Shown: one piece after another, positions 1-8,282 of the stretch
Layout: the number at the start of each line of letters is the position of its first letter
Numbering within the stretch: the stretch's first letter is position 1
Source: Myxococcales bacterium
GTDB taxonomy: Bacteria; Myxococcota; UBA727; JABDBI01
Assembly (NCBI GenBank): GCA_023248545.1
Contig: JAHFEF010000001.1
Location: 86,329-150,328 of the forward strand
Length of the DNA stretch: 64,000 nt
Direction: 5' to 3'
Position numbers and translations under genes: made by a program
The notes under the pieces: model-generated
What the model saw: the letters and a program-made list of their open reading frames with translations, nothing else
Databases searched by the model: none
Told to the model about the DNA's origin: nothing

Positions 1-1053
1 GGTGCTCGCGACCAAGCTGTCTTAGTGGGTGTTTATACAACGCCCAGAAAACAATGGCAGGCTTCTATTAACGAGCTGCAAGAATTGGCCCGCACCGCCA
101 AAGTCCAAGTCTTAGACACCGTCGTGCAACAACGCAAAGAAATTGACCCTCGAACGATTGTGGGCAGTGGCAAATTGGAAGAGCTTTGCCTGCAAGCTTT
201 ACATGTTGGCGCTGAAATGCTGATTTTTGATCGCGATTTATCACCGTCACAGCTCAATGCGATTACAGACATGACGGACCTGAAAATTCTAGACAGAACC
301 ATGCTGATTTTGGATATTTTTGCACAGCGTGCCAAAAGTCGCGCCGGCAAGCTTCAAGTAGAGCTCGCTCAACTCCAATATTCGATGCCCAGATTAGCCA
401 AAAAACAAAGTGGATTGTCTAGGCTGACCGGCGGTATTGGCGGCGTGGGTCCTGGTGAAACCAAGTTGGAATTGGACAAACGCCGCGCAAAAGACCGAGC
501 AGCCCGGTTGGAAAAAGAAATCGATAAACTTTGTGAGCAGCGAGAACTGACGCGTCAAGGGCGTCAAAATAAGCAATTCCCCGTGATTGCGCTGGTTGGT
601 TACACCAATGCCGGTAAGTCGACGCTCATGAATAAGCTGACCAAAGCGGATGTGTATGCCGAAAACGCTCTGTTTGCGACACTAGACCCCACATCACGAA
701 AGCTCAGATTGCCTACGGGCAAAGAAGTGATCTTGGTGGATACCGTCGGGTTTATTCGAGACTTGCCGCAGGGTTTAATTAATGCTTTCAGGGCGACGCT
801 TGAAGAGTTGCACGAGGCTGATTTGTTGTTACATGTGGTCGATGGCAGTGATCCAGAAGCTGAGCATCATGTTCAAGTGGTGAATACTATTTTGGACAGC
901 TTAGAACTGGGTGACAAAAAGCGTTTGTTGGTAGTGAATAAATGTGACTTGCTCGACGACCCGATCCAGAGCCTGATGGCCAAGCGTTTGGATGGAGTGA
1001 TGATCTCTGCGCAAACAGGTCTGAATCTTCAAGAGTTATTAGGGAGCCTGTGA
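1..1053 (+). CDS. hflX: Ribosome-associated GTPase HflX, 5' end cut by the window edge
   Basis: HflX is a GTPase that binds the 50S subunit and splits stalled ribosomes. The frame is open from base 1 (first codons read GARDQAVLVGV), so the gene begins outside the window; the GTG at 25 is internal. The N-terminal HflX domain is present with its VGSGKLEEL and LDIFAQRA signatures, followed by the conserved GVGPGET segment. The G domain shows G1 GYTNAGKS near codon 200, G3 DTVGF near 248 and G4 NKCD near 315. It converges on the helicase gene and the two overlap by 15 bases. Identification is secure; only the start is unknown. Confidence 0.96.
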   Translation, partial: GARDQAVLVGVYTTPRKQWQASINELQELARTAKVQVLDTVVQQRKEIDPRTIVGSGKLEELCLQALHVGAEMLIFDRDLSPSQLNAITDMTDLKILDRTMLILDIFAQRAKSRAGKLQVELAQLQYSMPRLAKKQSGLSRLTGGIGGVGPGETKLELDKRRAKDRAARLEKEIDKLCEQRELTRQGRQNKQFPVIALVGYTNAGKSTLMNKLTKADVYAENALFATLDPTSRKLRLPTGKEVILVDTVGFIRDLPQGLINAFRATLEELHEADLLLHVVDGSDPEAEHHVQVVNTILDSLELGDKKRLLVVNKCDLLDDPIQSLMAKRLDGVMISAQTGLNLQELLGSL

Positions 1054-2781
1054 AGCGGGGCGGTGATTGCCAGGTCTCTTTCTATGAAATGGCCTCCTGG
1101 GCCTCGGCTGTGCGACGTCACAAATGAGCGTTTCTGTCACTCCAGACGGTCTGGGCTGGCCGTGTACGGCCGCTTTGATTTGTTCGGCCACTTCCGTGTC
1201 AACTTCCAAATGTGAACTGGTGTCTCGTAGGTTGCCTGAACCTGTAAAGTGACCCAGGTCGATTTTGGAGATCTCACTCACATGATTTGCCAGCGCCGTT
1301 AAGTCTTGAAAGCCATCTTGGCGCCCCAGCGTGATATAAATTTGTTTGAATGCAGGAGCCGGCTCTGGTCTGGGTTCACGTCTGGGCCGCTGCTCAGGTC
1401 GATGTTGTGGTTTTTGCGTGGCTGTGCCTGCCGACCTGTCCACCGACCTGTCCGCCGAAGCCTTGGCGTAGGTGGAAGCCTTGGCGGAGGCTTGGGAAAA
1501 ATGCGATCGCATTAAGAAAGCGAGAATTTCGCTCAAGTCGGGTCTGCCCAACATGCTGGCTGCAATCGGCCGGTATTGACTGATTTCAACGCCATCGGCA
1601 TGTTCGGTTAAGAGCGTCGCCAAGCGCTCGCCCTGCATCCATAAAATCTCGGAGTCCGGTGGCATGGCGACTTCTTCATAATCGACCCCAAAAGATTTCT
1701 TGAGTTGGTCGAGCAATAAGCTGTCTTTACCACGAATTAAACTCACGGCCGTGCCGAGTTGACCCATGCGGCCCGTTCGGCCAGTTCTATGTACATAGCT
1801 TTCGGGATTATCTGGCAACTCATAGTTGAACACATGCGTGAGGCCATGAATATCAATGCCTCGGGCAGCAATATCCGTCGCGATTAAAATTTCAAGCTGG
1901 CCACTTTTAATCTCGTGCATGACTTTTTCACGCGCACCTTGGCTCATGTCACCATTGAGAGCCCTTGCCTGCAACGAAAAGCGCTTGAGATAGTTTTCTA
2001 AAAGTTCAGTCTCGTCCTTGGTGTTGCAAAAAATAATCGCCCGTTTGGGTTTGTGGAATTCGAGGGCATAGAGTAAATTGCGCGACTTGGTCTGAGCTTC
2101 GTTTTCAATGTGAATCACATGTCTGACAGACTCGGCCGTGATTTGATCCGAGCTGAGCTGAATGGTTTGTGGATCTCGTGCGATCTGGCCCAAGCTTTGC
2201 TCGATGACCCACGGCAGCGTTGCTGAGAACAAGAGAGTCTGTCTTTCTTTTGGGGTTTGGGCGAGCAGATAAGTCACGTCGTCCCAAAATCCCATCGAAA
2301 GCATTTCGTCGGCTTCATCTAAGACAGCCGTCTTGATTTTCGAGAGATCCAAAATATGGCGCTGAAATAAATCTTTTACACGACCGGGTGTGCCGACAAT
2401 AATTTGAGCGCCGGCTTTCAGGGCTGCTATTTGAGCCTCAAACGATGCACCGCCGTAGATGGCCGTGACTTGAATTTGGGCATGGTGGCCCAGGCGGCTG
2501 CATTCTTGCGCGACCTGTTTGGCCAGTTCACGGGTGGGTGCGAGTACGAGTACCTGGGGATGGGGGTTGGGCGTTACTTGGGTTAAAATGGGGAGGCAAA
2601 AAGCAGTTGTTTTGCCTGAACCTGTGTGGCTTTGTACGACGAGATCTTGGCGATTTTGAATCGGTGTAAATACTTCGTTTTGAACGAAAGTGGGGTGTGC
2701 GTATCCCAAATCTTTGAGACCGAGGGTGAGTTCGGGCGAAAGTTTGAACTGATCATAGCTGCCTTGAAATAATGCATTCAT
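1039..2781 (-). CDS. DEAD-box ATP-dependent RNA helicase (DbpA/DeaD type) with repeat-derived linker
   Basis: Cytoplasmic RNA helicase of 580 aa, probably acting in ribosome assembly or RNA remodelling. Both RecA-like domains are complete: Q-motif near residue 30, SHTGSGKT near 51, PTRELA near 82, DEAD near 155, SAT near 184, ARGIDIHG near 310 and HRTGRTGR near 330. A DbpA-type RNA-binding fold lies near 470-545 (begins FKQIYITLGR), then a basic Arg/Pro/His tail. Residues about 429-450 are a repetitive linker of KAS, YAKAS and DRS units encoded by an internally repeated DNA element. DbpA-like tails favour a 23S rRNA or cold-adaptation role; which DEAD subfamily it belongs to is unsure. No clear Shine-Dalgarno precedes the ATG. 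Confidence 0.93.
   Translation of the reverse strand: MNALFQGSYDQFKLSPELTLGLKDLGYAHPTFVQNEVFTPIQNRQDLVVQSHTGSGKTTAFCLPILTQVTPNPHPQVLVLAPTRELAKQVAQECSRLGHHAQIQVTAIYGGASFEAQIAALKAGAQIIVGTPGRVKDLFQRHILDLSKIKTAVLDEADEMLSMGFWDDVTYLLAQTPKERQTLLFSATLPWVIEQSLGQIARDPQTIQLSSDQITAESVRHVIHIENEAQTKSRNLLYALEFHKPKRAIIFCNTKDETELLENYLKRFSLQARALNGDMSQGAREKVMHEIKSGQLEILIATDIAARGIDIHGLTHVFNYELPDNPESYVHRTGRTGRMGQLGTAVSLIRGKDSLLLDQLKKSFGVDYEEVAMPPDSEILWMQGERLATLLTEHADGVEISQYRPIAASMLGRPDLSEILAFLMRSHFSQASAKASTYAKASADRSVDRSAGTATQKPQHRPEQRPRREPRPEPAPAFKQIYITLGRQDGFQDLTALANHVSEISKIDLGHFTGSGNLRDTSSHLEVDTEVAEQIKAAVHGQPRPSGVTETLICDVAQPRPRRPFHRKRPGNHRPASQAP
1431..1495. repeat. Short internally repeated element inside the helicase gene
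   Basis: Two copies of GAAGCCTTGGCG (1457-1468 and 1475-1486) lie beside two copies of CGACCTGTCC (1433-1442 and 1444-1453, within a base). Read on the minus strand they encode the KAS/DRS-rich linker between helicase core and RNA-binding domain. The frame stays open, so the element is tolerated as protein. Similar Ala-Lys-Ala-Ser coding repeats are, from memory, common interspersed elements in some bacterial genomes; this is the only locus I found in the window. Confidence 0.6.
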
Positions 2782-2821
2782 GTCTGTCGCTTTAGCATAC
2801 TAAGAGAGGTTTGTTATTTTT

Positions 2822-3661
2822 TTGATACGCCAGGCCAGGTTGGAGGATGTTAAGAGTCTGCAACGGCTTGCCGTCTTGCTCAACAGCACTAATCTGCCGG
2901 ATGAGCCAGCAGGCATTGAAGAAATCTTGAGGCAATCTTGCGATTCTTTCGGGGGCAAGATTCAAAATCCGTTTGAGCGCTTGTATGTCTTTGTTCTGGA
3001 AGATAACCAAACGAAGCAAGTCATTGGCAGCAGTCAGATCATTGCGCAGCATGGAACACCTGATTTGCCGCACATTTTTTTTCAAATTGAGAATCTGACG
3101 TGTCACTCTGAAACTCTCCAGCAGACTTTTGACCAAAAAATCTTAACACTGGGGTTTAATTCAGAGGGCGTGACGGAAGTTGGGGGTTTGGTTTTGGATC
3201 CGGCTTATCGTCATGTGCCACAAAAACTGGGCCGGGCTTTAAGCTTGGTGCGTTTTTGGTTCATTCAGCACAATAAAAAATTATTTAGAGAGACGCTGTT
3301 GGCTGAGCTGCTGCCACCTTTTGACAGCGCTGGGCAGTCCCCTCTCTGGAATGCCATTGGCCGACATTTTATGACGCTGTCATACCATGAGGCAGATCAT
3401 TTATCTCGTAAACAAAAAGAGTTTATCGAGACGCTTTTCCCAAGTTATCCAATTTATGTTTCGTTGTTGCCCCAAGATGCTCAGGCTGTGATTGGGCAAG
3501 TGGGCGAAGGAAGTCGGCCGGCAGCGCATTTATTATCAAAACTTGGATTTAGATTTGAGAATCGCGTTGACCCGTTTGACGGCGGGCCACATTTTGAGAT
3601 GCAAACGGCCAATTTGGGGTCAATCGAATTAGATTCAGAAGTTCGAGTTGAGATTACTTGA
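2822..3661 (+). CDS. astA: Arginine N-succinyltransferase family protein (AstA-like)
   Basis: AstA transfers a succinyl group from succinyl-CoA to arginine, the first step of the AST degradation route. Family signatures are visible: start IRQARLEDV, YVFVLEDN near 60, the GGLVLDPAYR segment near 122, SPLWNAIGRHF near 173, FPSYPIY near 207, QAVIGQVG near 223 and the terminal FDGGPHFE near 250. At 279 aa it is shorter than the usual roughly 340 aa, mainly at the C-terminus. The start is TTG with an AGAGAGG Shine-Dalgarno 12 bases upstream. No other ast gene is in the window, although the leftward arginine operon is close by. It may therefore acylate another amine, so the substrate is uncertain. 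Confidence 0.85.
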   Translation: MIRQARLEDVKSLQRLAVLLNSTNLPDEPAGIEEILRQSCDSFGGKIQNPFERLYVFVLEDNQTKQVIGSSQIIAQHGTPDLPHIFFQIENLTCHSETLQQTFDQKILTLGFNSEGVTEVGGLVLDPAYRHVPQKLGRALSLVRFWFIQHNKKLFRETLLAELLPPFDSAGQSPLWNAIGRHFMTLSYHEADHLSRKQKEFIETLFPSYPIYVSLLPQDAQAVIGQVGEGSRPAAHLLSKLGFRFENRVDPFDGGPHFEMQTANLGSIELDSEVRVEIT

Positions 3662-4337
3662 GCGCCACACGCAAGCCTAACAACAACACCAGGCCTGAGA
3701 ATACAGCGCAGGCGCCACCCCAGAACCAATAGGGCAGCCAAAGTACATTGGCAATCTGAGCGACATCCGAAGGCATCACGCCCTCAGCAGTATAAGCCAC
3801 CGGCGTAAATAAATAATCAGCGCGCGAAAATACGCTGAGCGATAGCTGCAGTGAGAAAAACACGAGTGCTGCTTGGGCCAACCAGCCTGTTCTCTGTTGA
3901 GCCAGCCACAAGTAAATGGCAGCGAGGCAACCGACAAAAATCCACCCAAAAGAGTTTCGAACCCACAAAAATTCACTGGCGATCAAGAAGGCACCTAGCA
4001 CGGAGAATGCCAGCCTGGCCAAGGCTTCTTTGCGAGATAAAACAAAGCCCAGCGCAGCTGCACAAGCAGGACCTAGTAAGCCACCGGCTGATACCAACGC
4101 GGATGCAAACCGATTGGAATAGCCGCCAATTTGGGCCACGCCAGATCCGTTCGACCACATTTGAAATGAGTTAAAATTTCCGCCGACCGCCAATGCCGTT
4201 AGCCCATGGCCCATTTCGTGCACCATTGTAGAAAGCATCAACAATGGGTAAGCCACGAAAGACCCAAACGGGATCACATAGAGCCCGAAAGTAATCAGCG
4301 TGCTGAGAGCGAGAAACCATTTGACGCCTGTTTTCAC
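3654..4337 (-). CDS. M50B-type membrane metallopeptidase
   Basis: Polytopic inner-membrane protein of 227 aa with about six hydrophobic segments. The zinc-protease motif HEMGH lies at residues 40-44 inside a membrane segment, as in site-2-protease-like M50 families, and is followed by the ALAVGG turn typical of the M50B group. A likely third ligand region (SRADYLFTP) lies near residue 170. The GTG start overlaps the stop of the upstream DUF2007 gene, so the two are translationally coupled. The 3' end overlaps astA by 8 bases. The substrate is unknown; it could be a housekeeping membrane protease rather than a signalling one. Confidence 0.8.
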   Translation of the reverse strand: MKTGVKWFLALSTLITFGLYVIPFGSFVAYPLLMLSTMVHEMGHGLTALAVGGNFNSFQMWSNGSGVAQIGGYSNRFASALVSAGGLLGPACAAALGFVLSRKEALARLAFSVLGAFLIASEFLWVRNSFGWIFVGCLAAIYLWLAQQRTGWLAQAALVFFSLQLSLSVFSRADYLFTPVAYTAEGVMPSDVAQIANVLWLPYWFWGGACAVFSGLVLLLGLRVALK

Positions 4338-4564
4338 AGAAACATGCCTGTATCAGTGATGACTTTGTCTAAGCGTGCGTTTGCAATGAGTTCGATGGCT
4401 TTTTGGCGCGACTTGGCCGGGGCAAAAATTGTGAATTCAACGCCGGTGGGTATCTGGGGTAAGTTTTGGGTTGCCTGCAATTTGGCCTCGATTCCTTCGC
4501 CTTCAAGAAAGCTGACGATTCGTTCGCCCTCTATCTCACTGGACGGTGCGTAGATTTCAATCAT
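4334..4564 (-). CDS. DUF2007-type small putative signal-transducing protein
   Basis: Small 76-aa protein starting MIEIYAPSS. It has the alternating fold of DUF2007 proteins (beta strand, helix with EGERIVSFLEGEGIEA, then a PTGVEFTIFAP strand and a C-terminal helix). I chose the ATG at 4564 rather than an upstream one because GGGAGGGG lies just before it. The family is annotated as putative signalling or metal-binding, but no function is proven. It sits downstream of argR in the same direction with a 30-base gap and overlaps the protease gene, so it may be the end of the arginine transcript. Confidence 0.75.
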   Translation of the reverse strand: MIEIYAPSSEIEGERIVSFLEGEGIEAKLQATQNLPQIPTGVEFTIFAPAKSRQKAIELIANARLDKVITDTGMFL

Positions 4565-4594
4565 GGTCCCCTCCCGTTCATAGCCTAGCACTAT

Positions 4595-4993
4595 TCATGT
4601 AAATTTTTCCAGAAGGGCTTTTTGAATCTGGTTTTGGGCTTTTAAGTCTCGAATCGCAATCAAGACCGTATCGTCCCCTGCAACGGTTCCCACCAGGCCG
4701 TCCAAGTCAAGCGCATCGATTTCGGCGGCGATGGCAGAGGCACGTCCAGGCAGTGTTTTAATGACCAACAGGTTCGGACCGGCCGGAACAATTCGGATCG
4801 CCGCATGGGTGCCTGGCAGTTGGTAGACCCCGTGGGCTTTCTTGACCCCTAGGCGATTCAGATCTCTCGAGAGTGTTGCCTGGGTATTTTCAACGCCCCT
4901 TTGTTCGAGGGCTTCCAGCAAGGCTTCGTGGCTCTCAAAAGGCTGCGTTTTGAGTAACGAGATCAGGTGGTGAATGCGCTCGGCTTGTTTCAT
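4595..4993 (-). CDS. argR: Arginine repressor ArgR
   Basis: Hexameric, arginine-dependent repressor of 132 aa. The N-terminal winged helix carries the recognition segment QATLSRDLNRLGV near 39-51. The C-terminal arginine-binding domain holds the hallmark GTVAGDDT near 102-109, including the paired aspartates that contact arginine. It lies two bases downstream of the ABC ATPase and is the last clear arginine gene of the leftward operon beginning at argG, so it probably controls its own expression. A candidate target is the argG promoter near 9503-9531. Confidence 0.96.
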   Translation of the reverse strand: MKQAERIHHLISLLKTQPFESHEALLEALEQRGVENTQATLSRDLNRLGVKKAHGVYQLPGTHAAIRIVPAGPNLLVIKTLPGRASAIAAEIDALDLDGLVGTVAGDDTVLIAIRDLKAQNQIQKALLEKFT

Positions 4994-4995
4994 AG

Positions 4996-5682
4996 TCAGT
5001 GCTGCATGTACTGCTGGATTCGAGACCCAGACTCTTCGATAATTTTGCCCGATTCCATAAAATAGCCTCGATCAAAAATACTCCTGGCAAAAGACATGTC
5101 GTGCGTAGAAATAGCAATCGAGACACCTTTTTGAAGCAAGAGCTTCAAGATATCTCGCAATTTACCCGTGCTTTCTGGATCTAACGCCGAAGTCGGCTCG
5201 TCTAGCAATAAAGCTTGCGCGTCCATGCAGAGTGCTCGCGCGATCGCGACACGTTGAGTCTGGCCCCCCGAGAGTTCGTGGGGCTTTCGGGAGCCCAAGT
5301 GGGCAATTTCGAGTGCGTTTAATAATTCTTGCGCTTTTTGTTCGGCTTCTTCAAACGATCGTCCCAGCACGAGGCGCTGAGGCTGCATGCAGTTTTGCAA
5401 CACGGTCATATGGGGAAATAAATTAAATTGCTGTGCAACAAACCCAATGGCTCGGACGCGATCAGGCCTAGATAAAAGTTTGATCGGCTTTTCTTCAAAA
5501 CAAATTTCGCCTGCATAGCTTGAGTTTAAATTTGCGATGCATCGCAATAGGGAGGTTTTTCCGGAGCCGCTTTTGCCTAAAAACAGTGTCACTCGGCCTT
5601 TTGGGATTTCAAACGAAATATCGGACAACGCCAAGTTGGATTGGTATTTTAAATAAATATTTTTGCCGGTGATTAAATTCAT
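4996..5682 (-). CDS. Polar amino-acid ABC transporter ATP-binding protein (ArtP/HisP/GlnQ type)
   Basis: ATPase subunit of a polar amino-acid importer (228 aa). Walker A is GKSGSGKTS near 37, the Q-loop region follows, the signature is LSGGQTQRVAIAR near 138, Walker B is LLLDEPTSALD near 160 and the switch His is in STHDM near 193. It overlaps the permease gene by 4 bases and is followed two bases later by argR. Context argues for arginine, ornithine or citrulline as substrate, but this family cannot be assigned a substrate from sequence alone. Confidence 0.94.
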   Translation of the reverse strand: MNLITGKNIYLKYQSNLALSDISFEIPKGRVTLFLGKSGSGKTSLLRCIANLNSSYAGEICFEEKPIKLLSRPDRVRAIGFVAQQFNLFPHMTVLQNCMQPQRLVLGRSFEEAEQKAQELLNALEIAHLGSRKPHELSGGQTQRVAIARALCMDAQALLLDEPTSALDPESTGKLRDILKLLLQKGVSIAISTHDMSFARSIFDRGYFMESGKIIEESGSRIQQYMQH

Positions 5683-6314
5683 ATTTTTCGCTCCAGCTGC
5701 TTCGTGAACATCGCGACGACCGTGGTCATGGTCAAATAAATCAGAGCCGTCATGCCATAGACTTCCATCGGCCTCAGTTCTCTCGCGACGATGTCTCGGC
5801 TGGCTTTCATGAGTTCGGGGACGCCAATAAATAACAAAATGCTGCTTTCTTTAATTAAAGTCGAGAATTCGTTGGTGATGGCCGGCAGGGCATTCTTGAT
5901 CGCCTGTGGCAGAATAATATGTTGTAAAGTTTGAGTTCGGTTATAACCCAGGGTCTCAGCTGCTTCCCATTGCCCCACAGGGATGGCGTTAATGCTGCCT
6001 CGAATAATTTCGGACAGATAGGCCGACGAGTTTAAACCCAGTGCTGTGACACCGGCGGCCAGGGGTGGAATATCCACCTGCAGTAGCTCGGGGAGGGCAA
6101 AATAAACGATCAAAAGCTGCACAAAAATCGGTGTTCCCCGAATCACGGCAACATAGAGATCGATCAGCTGAGCAATGCCGGGCTGTCTTAATCGCTGGCT
6201 GTTAAAGACACCGAGTAAGAGGCCACCTAAAATGCCAAAAATAGCACCCAATGCGCTGGCCTCGAGTGTAATCAACGAGGCTTTGAGTAGGAGGGGGAGT
6301 ACCGAGTCGATCAT
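5679..6314 (-). CDS. Polar amino-acid ABC transporter permease (HisM/GlnP/ArtQ type)
   Basis: Inner-membrane permease of 211 aa with about five hydrophobic helices. The family signatures are visible: VAVIRGTPIFVQLLIVYF near 52-70, NSSAYLSEIIRGSINAIPVGQWEAA near 95-118, and the EAA loop with LPQAIKNALPAITNEF near 134-150. Only one permease gene is present, so it probably works as a homodimer. It overlaps the binding-protein gene and the ATPase gene by 4 bases each, giving a fully coupled transporter operon. Confidence 0.94.
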   Translation of the reverse strand: MIDSVLPLLLKASLITLEASALGAIFGILGGLLLGVFNSQRLRQPGIAQLIDLYVAVIRGTPIFVQLLIVYFALPELLQVDIPPLAAGVTALGLNSSAYLSEIIRGSINAIPVGQWEAAETLGYNRTQTLQHIILPQAIKNALPAITNEFSTLIKESSILLFIGVPELMKASRDIVARELRPMEVYGMTALIYLTMTTVVAMFTKQLERKI

Positions 6315-7057
6315 TGTTTATGCAACCATTTCTTTTCGAGTTGATCTGAGAGTCCGCTCTTTTTGATACTATCTAAAGCGGTTTGGATTTCTTGCGCAAG
6401 CTTTGTGTTTGATTTTTTGATGCCGATGCCATTGCCCAGGTTCCAGGCTGACTCTGGCAATGGGATCTCGATGGCCTTGATATGGGGTTGTTTCGGGAGC
6501 AGGTCTCTCAAAATATGAGGCTCTACGAATGCCGCGGCGGATTTTCCATACTGGATATCCAGGACCAATTCAGGTGTTGAATCGAGCGCTTTTGAGGTGA
6601 TATCTTGGACTGTATCGAGATAGTTTTGCATCCAGGTTCCAGACTGGACCGCGATGGTTTTGTTTTTCAGCTGCTCAATACCGACAGGTTTTTTGTTCCA
6701 GAATAGCAAGTAATAGGATTTGATGGGCTCACCTTGATAAGGCAGCAGGGTGATTTCTTTTTGTCGAGTCGGCGTAATTGACATCCCAGACAATACAAAA
6801 TCGCATTTGCCTTGTTCGAGGCCCAAAATTAACGAATCAAAGGCCATTTCTTTGATCACGAGCTTCTTTTTTAATTGCTGTGTAATTGCCTCGGCCATGT
6901 CGACATCAAACCCGACGGGTTTTCCGTTGGAGTCGATGCTTTCATAGGGAGGGTAGGTGGGATTGGTGCACATGACCAAGCTGTCTGAAGGCTTGCTGTT
7001 TTTTAAGCAGCCAACACAAAGCATAGACACAGCGAGAAGGGCATAGATTTTAGTCAT
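6311..7057 (-). CDS. Amino-acid ABC transporter substrate-binding lipoprotein
   Basis: Periplasmic binding protein (SBP family 3) of 248 aa starting MTKIYALL. The leader is followed by LCVGC, a slightly non-standard lipobox, so lipid anchoring at Cys19 is likely. The mature part has the family opening MCTNPTYPPYES, GFDVDMAEAI and the MSITPTRQKEI hinge region. The ATG at 7057 was chosen because the longer upstream reading covers the end of argH without a leader peptide. It overlaps argH by 8 bases. It probably delivers arginine or a precursor such as citrulline to the permease next to it. Confidence 0.9.
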   Translation of the reverse strand: MTKIYALLAVSMLCVGCLKNSKPSDSLVMCTNPTYPPYESIDSNGKPVGFDVDMAEAITQQLKKKLVIKEMAFDSLILGLEQGKCDFVLSGMSITPTRQKEITLLPYQGEPIKSYYLLFWNKKPVGIEQLKNKTIAVQSGTWMQNYLDTVQDITSKALDSTPELVLDIQYGKSAAAFVEPHILRDLLPKQPHIKAIEIPLPESAWNLGNGIGIKKSNTKLAQEIQTALDSIKKSGLSDQLEKKWLHKQ

Positions 7058-8282
7058 AATTTTTAGTCCTAATATTCTGAATGGGATCTTGATGTGGGGC
7101 ATCGTTTGGATTTTGAGCCACTTGTTGATAGGCCGTTCTAAAGGGGATTCCTTGAGCGACGAGTTCCATGACCCAATCGGTTGCAAATAACTCGGGTTTA
7201 AAAGCTGCCACGCACTTGTCCAAATGCACTTCCAGTTTCTCGATCGTGTGTGTCATGACCCAGAGAGACTCTTTTGTAATTTGAGTGCTCTGCATGAAGG
7301 GTCTCTTGGTTTCCTGAAAGTCTCGATTGTAGCCAGATATCAGTGGCCTAATAATTTCTAAAATAATATTCAGGTTGCCCTGGACGGTAGCGGCTTTGGC
7401 TCGAATTAACTCAAGTCCATCTGGGTTTTTCTTCTGGGGCATGAGGCTGCTGCCAGAGCAGAGTTCTTTTGGGAGCGACACATAACCGAGTTCTGGAAGG
7501 CTAAAAAATATTAAGTCATTGGCAGCTTTACTTAAGGTGAGCATGATTTGGGTGTAAGCACTCAAAGCCATGGATTCCCATTTGCCTCGAGAGTTTGCGC
7601 AATACAAAACATTGTGTTGGACTTTCTCAAAGCCGAGTGTGTCTGATACAAACTGTCTATCGAGGGGCAGCGATACCCCAAAACTGGACGCTGAGCCTAA
7701 GGGACACTGATCGATAATTTTGAGCGCTGCTTGCAAAAATATCACGTCGTCTTGCAAGGATGCACTCATTGCCCCGGCCCAAAGGCCCAAAGACGCCGGC
7801 ATGGCCAGTTGCATGTGTGTTCTGCCTGGAATGGGCGTTTCTCGGTGTGCTTTGGCAAAAGCATTTAAAGATTTGACGAGCTCTTGTGCCGCTTCGAGTA
7901 TTTGTCCGATTTCATCTTTGGCAAAAAGTTTCAGAGCGACTAGAACCTGGTCGTTTCGAGATCTTCCGGTGTGAATCTTTCGACCGGCATCCCCGTAGTG
8001 CTCTATGAGATAGGTCTCAATGGCCGTGTGACAATCTTCTTGTGATCTTTCAATCTTAAACTTGCCTTGTTCCCAGAGAGACATAATCTCTTGCAAACCC
8101 ATTTCAAGATCTCGTAGTTCTTGGGTCGTTAGAATGCCGATTTTGTGCAGCATCTTGGCATGCGCCAAGCTTGCCACGCAATCGTATTGAACGAGCTTTT
8201 GGTCCAGCGAGTAGTCATCTGAAACGGTATAGTTTTCGATGACGGCGTCTAAGTTGTAGCCTTTGTTCCAGAGTTTAGTCAT
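7050..8282 (-). CDS. argH: Argininosuccinate lyase, short form
   Basis: Cleaves argininosuccinate to arginine and fumarate, the last step of arginine synthesis. Fumarase-superfamily signatures are clear: the HTGRSRNDQV segment near 105, TPIPGRTHMQ near 150, and the catalytic-loop signature GSSLMPQKKNPDGLE near 272. At 410 aa it lacks about 45 C-terminal residues compared with the E. coli enzyme and ends soon after the GIPFRTAYQ segment. I chose the ATG at 8282 because GGAGG lies 6 bases before it; it overlaps the argG stop by 8 bases. The active-site parts are complete, so it should be functional. Confidence 0.95.
   Translation of the reverse strand: MTKLWNKGYNLDAVIENYTVSDDYSLDQKLVQYDCVASLAHAKMLHKIGILTTQELRDLEMGLQEIMSLWEQGKFKIERSQEDCHTAIETYLIEHYGDAGRKIHTGRSRNDQVLVALKLFAKDEIGQILEAAQELVKSLNAFAKAHRETPIPGRTHMQLAMPASLGLWAGAMSASLQDDVIFLQAALKIIDQCPLGSASSFGVSLPLDRQFVSDTLGFEKVQHNVLYCANSRGKWESMALSAYTQIMLTLSKAANDLIFFSLPELGYVSLPKELCSGSSLMPQKKNPDGLELIRAKAATVQGNLNIILEIIRPLISGYNRDFQETKRPFMQSTQITKESLWVMTHTIEKLEVHLDKCVAAFKPELFATDWVMELVAQGIPFRTAYQQVAQNPNDAPHQDPIQNIRTKNYD

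Noticed and set aside
3851..4174. Rightward open frame inside the M50 protease gene
   Set aside because: Its composition is a reverse-frame shadow of a membrane protein, with no ribosome site or family match.
7058..7186. Long N-terminal extension of the binding lipoprotein
   Set aside because: It would bury the signal peptide and simply covers the end of argH.
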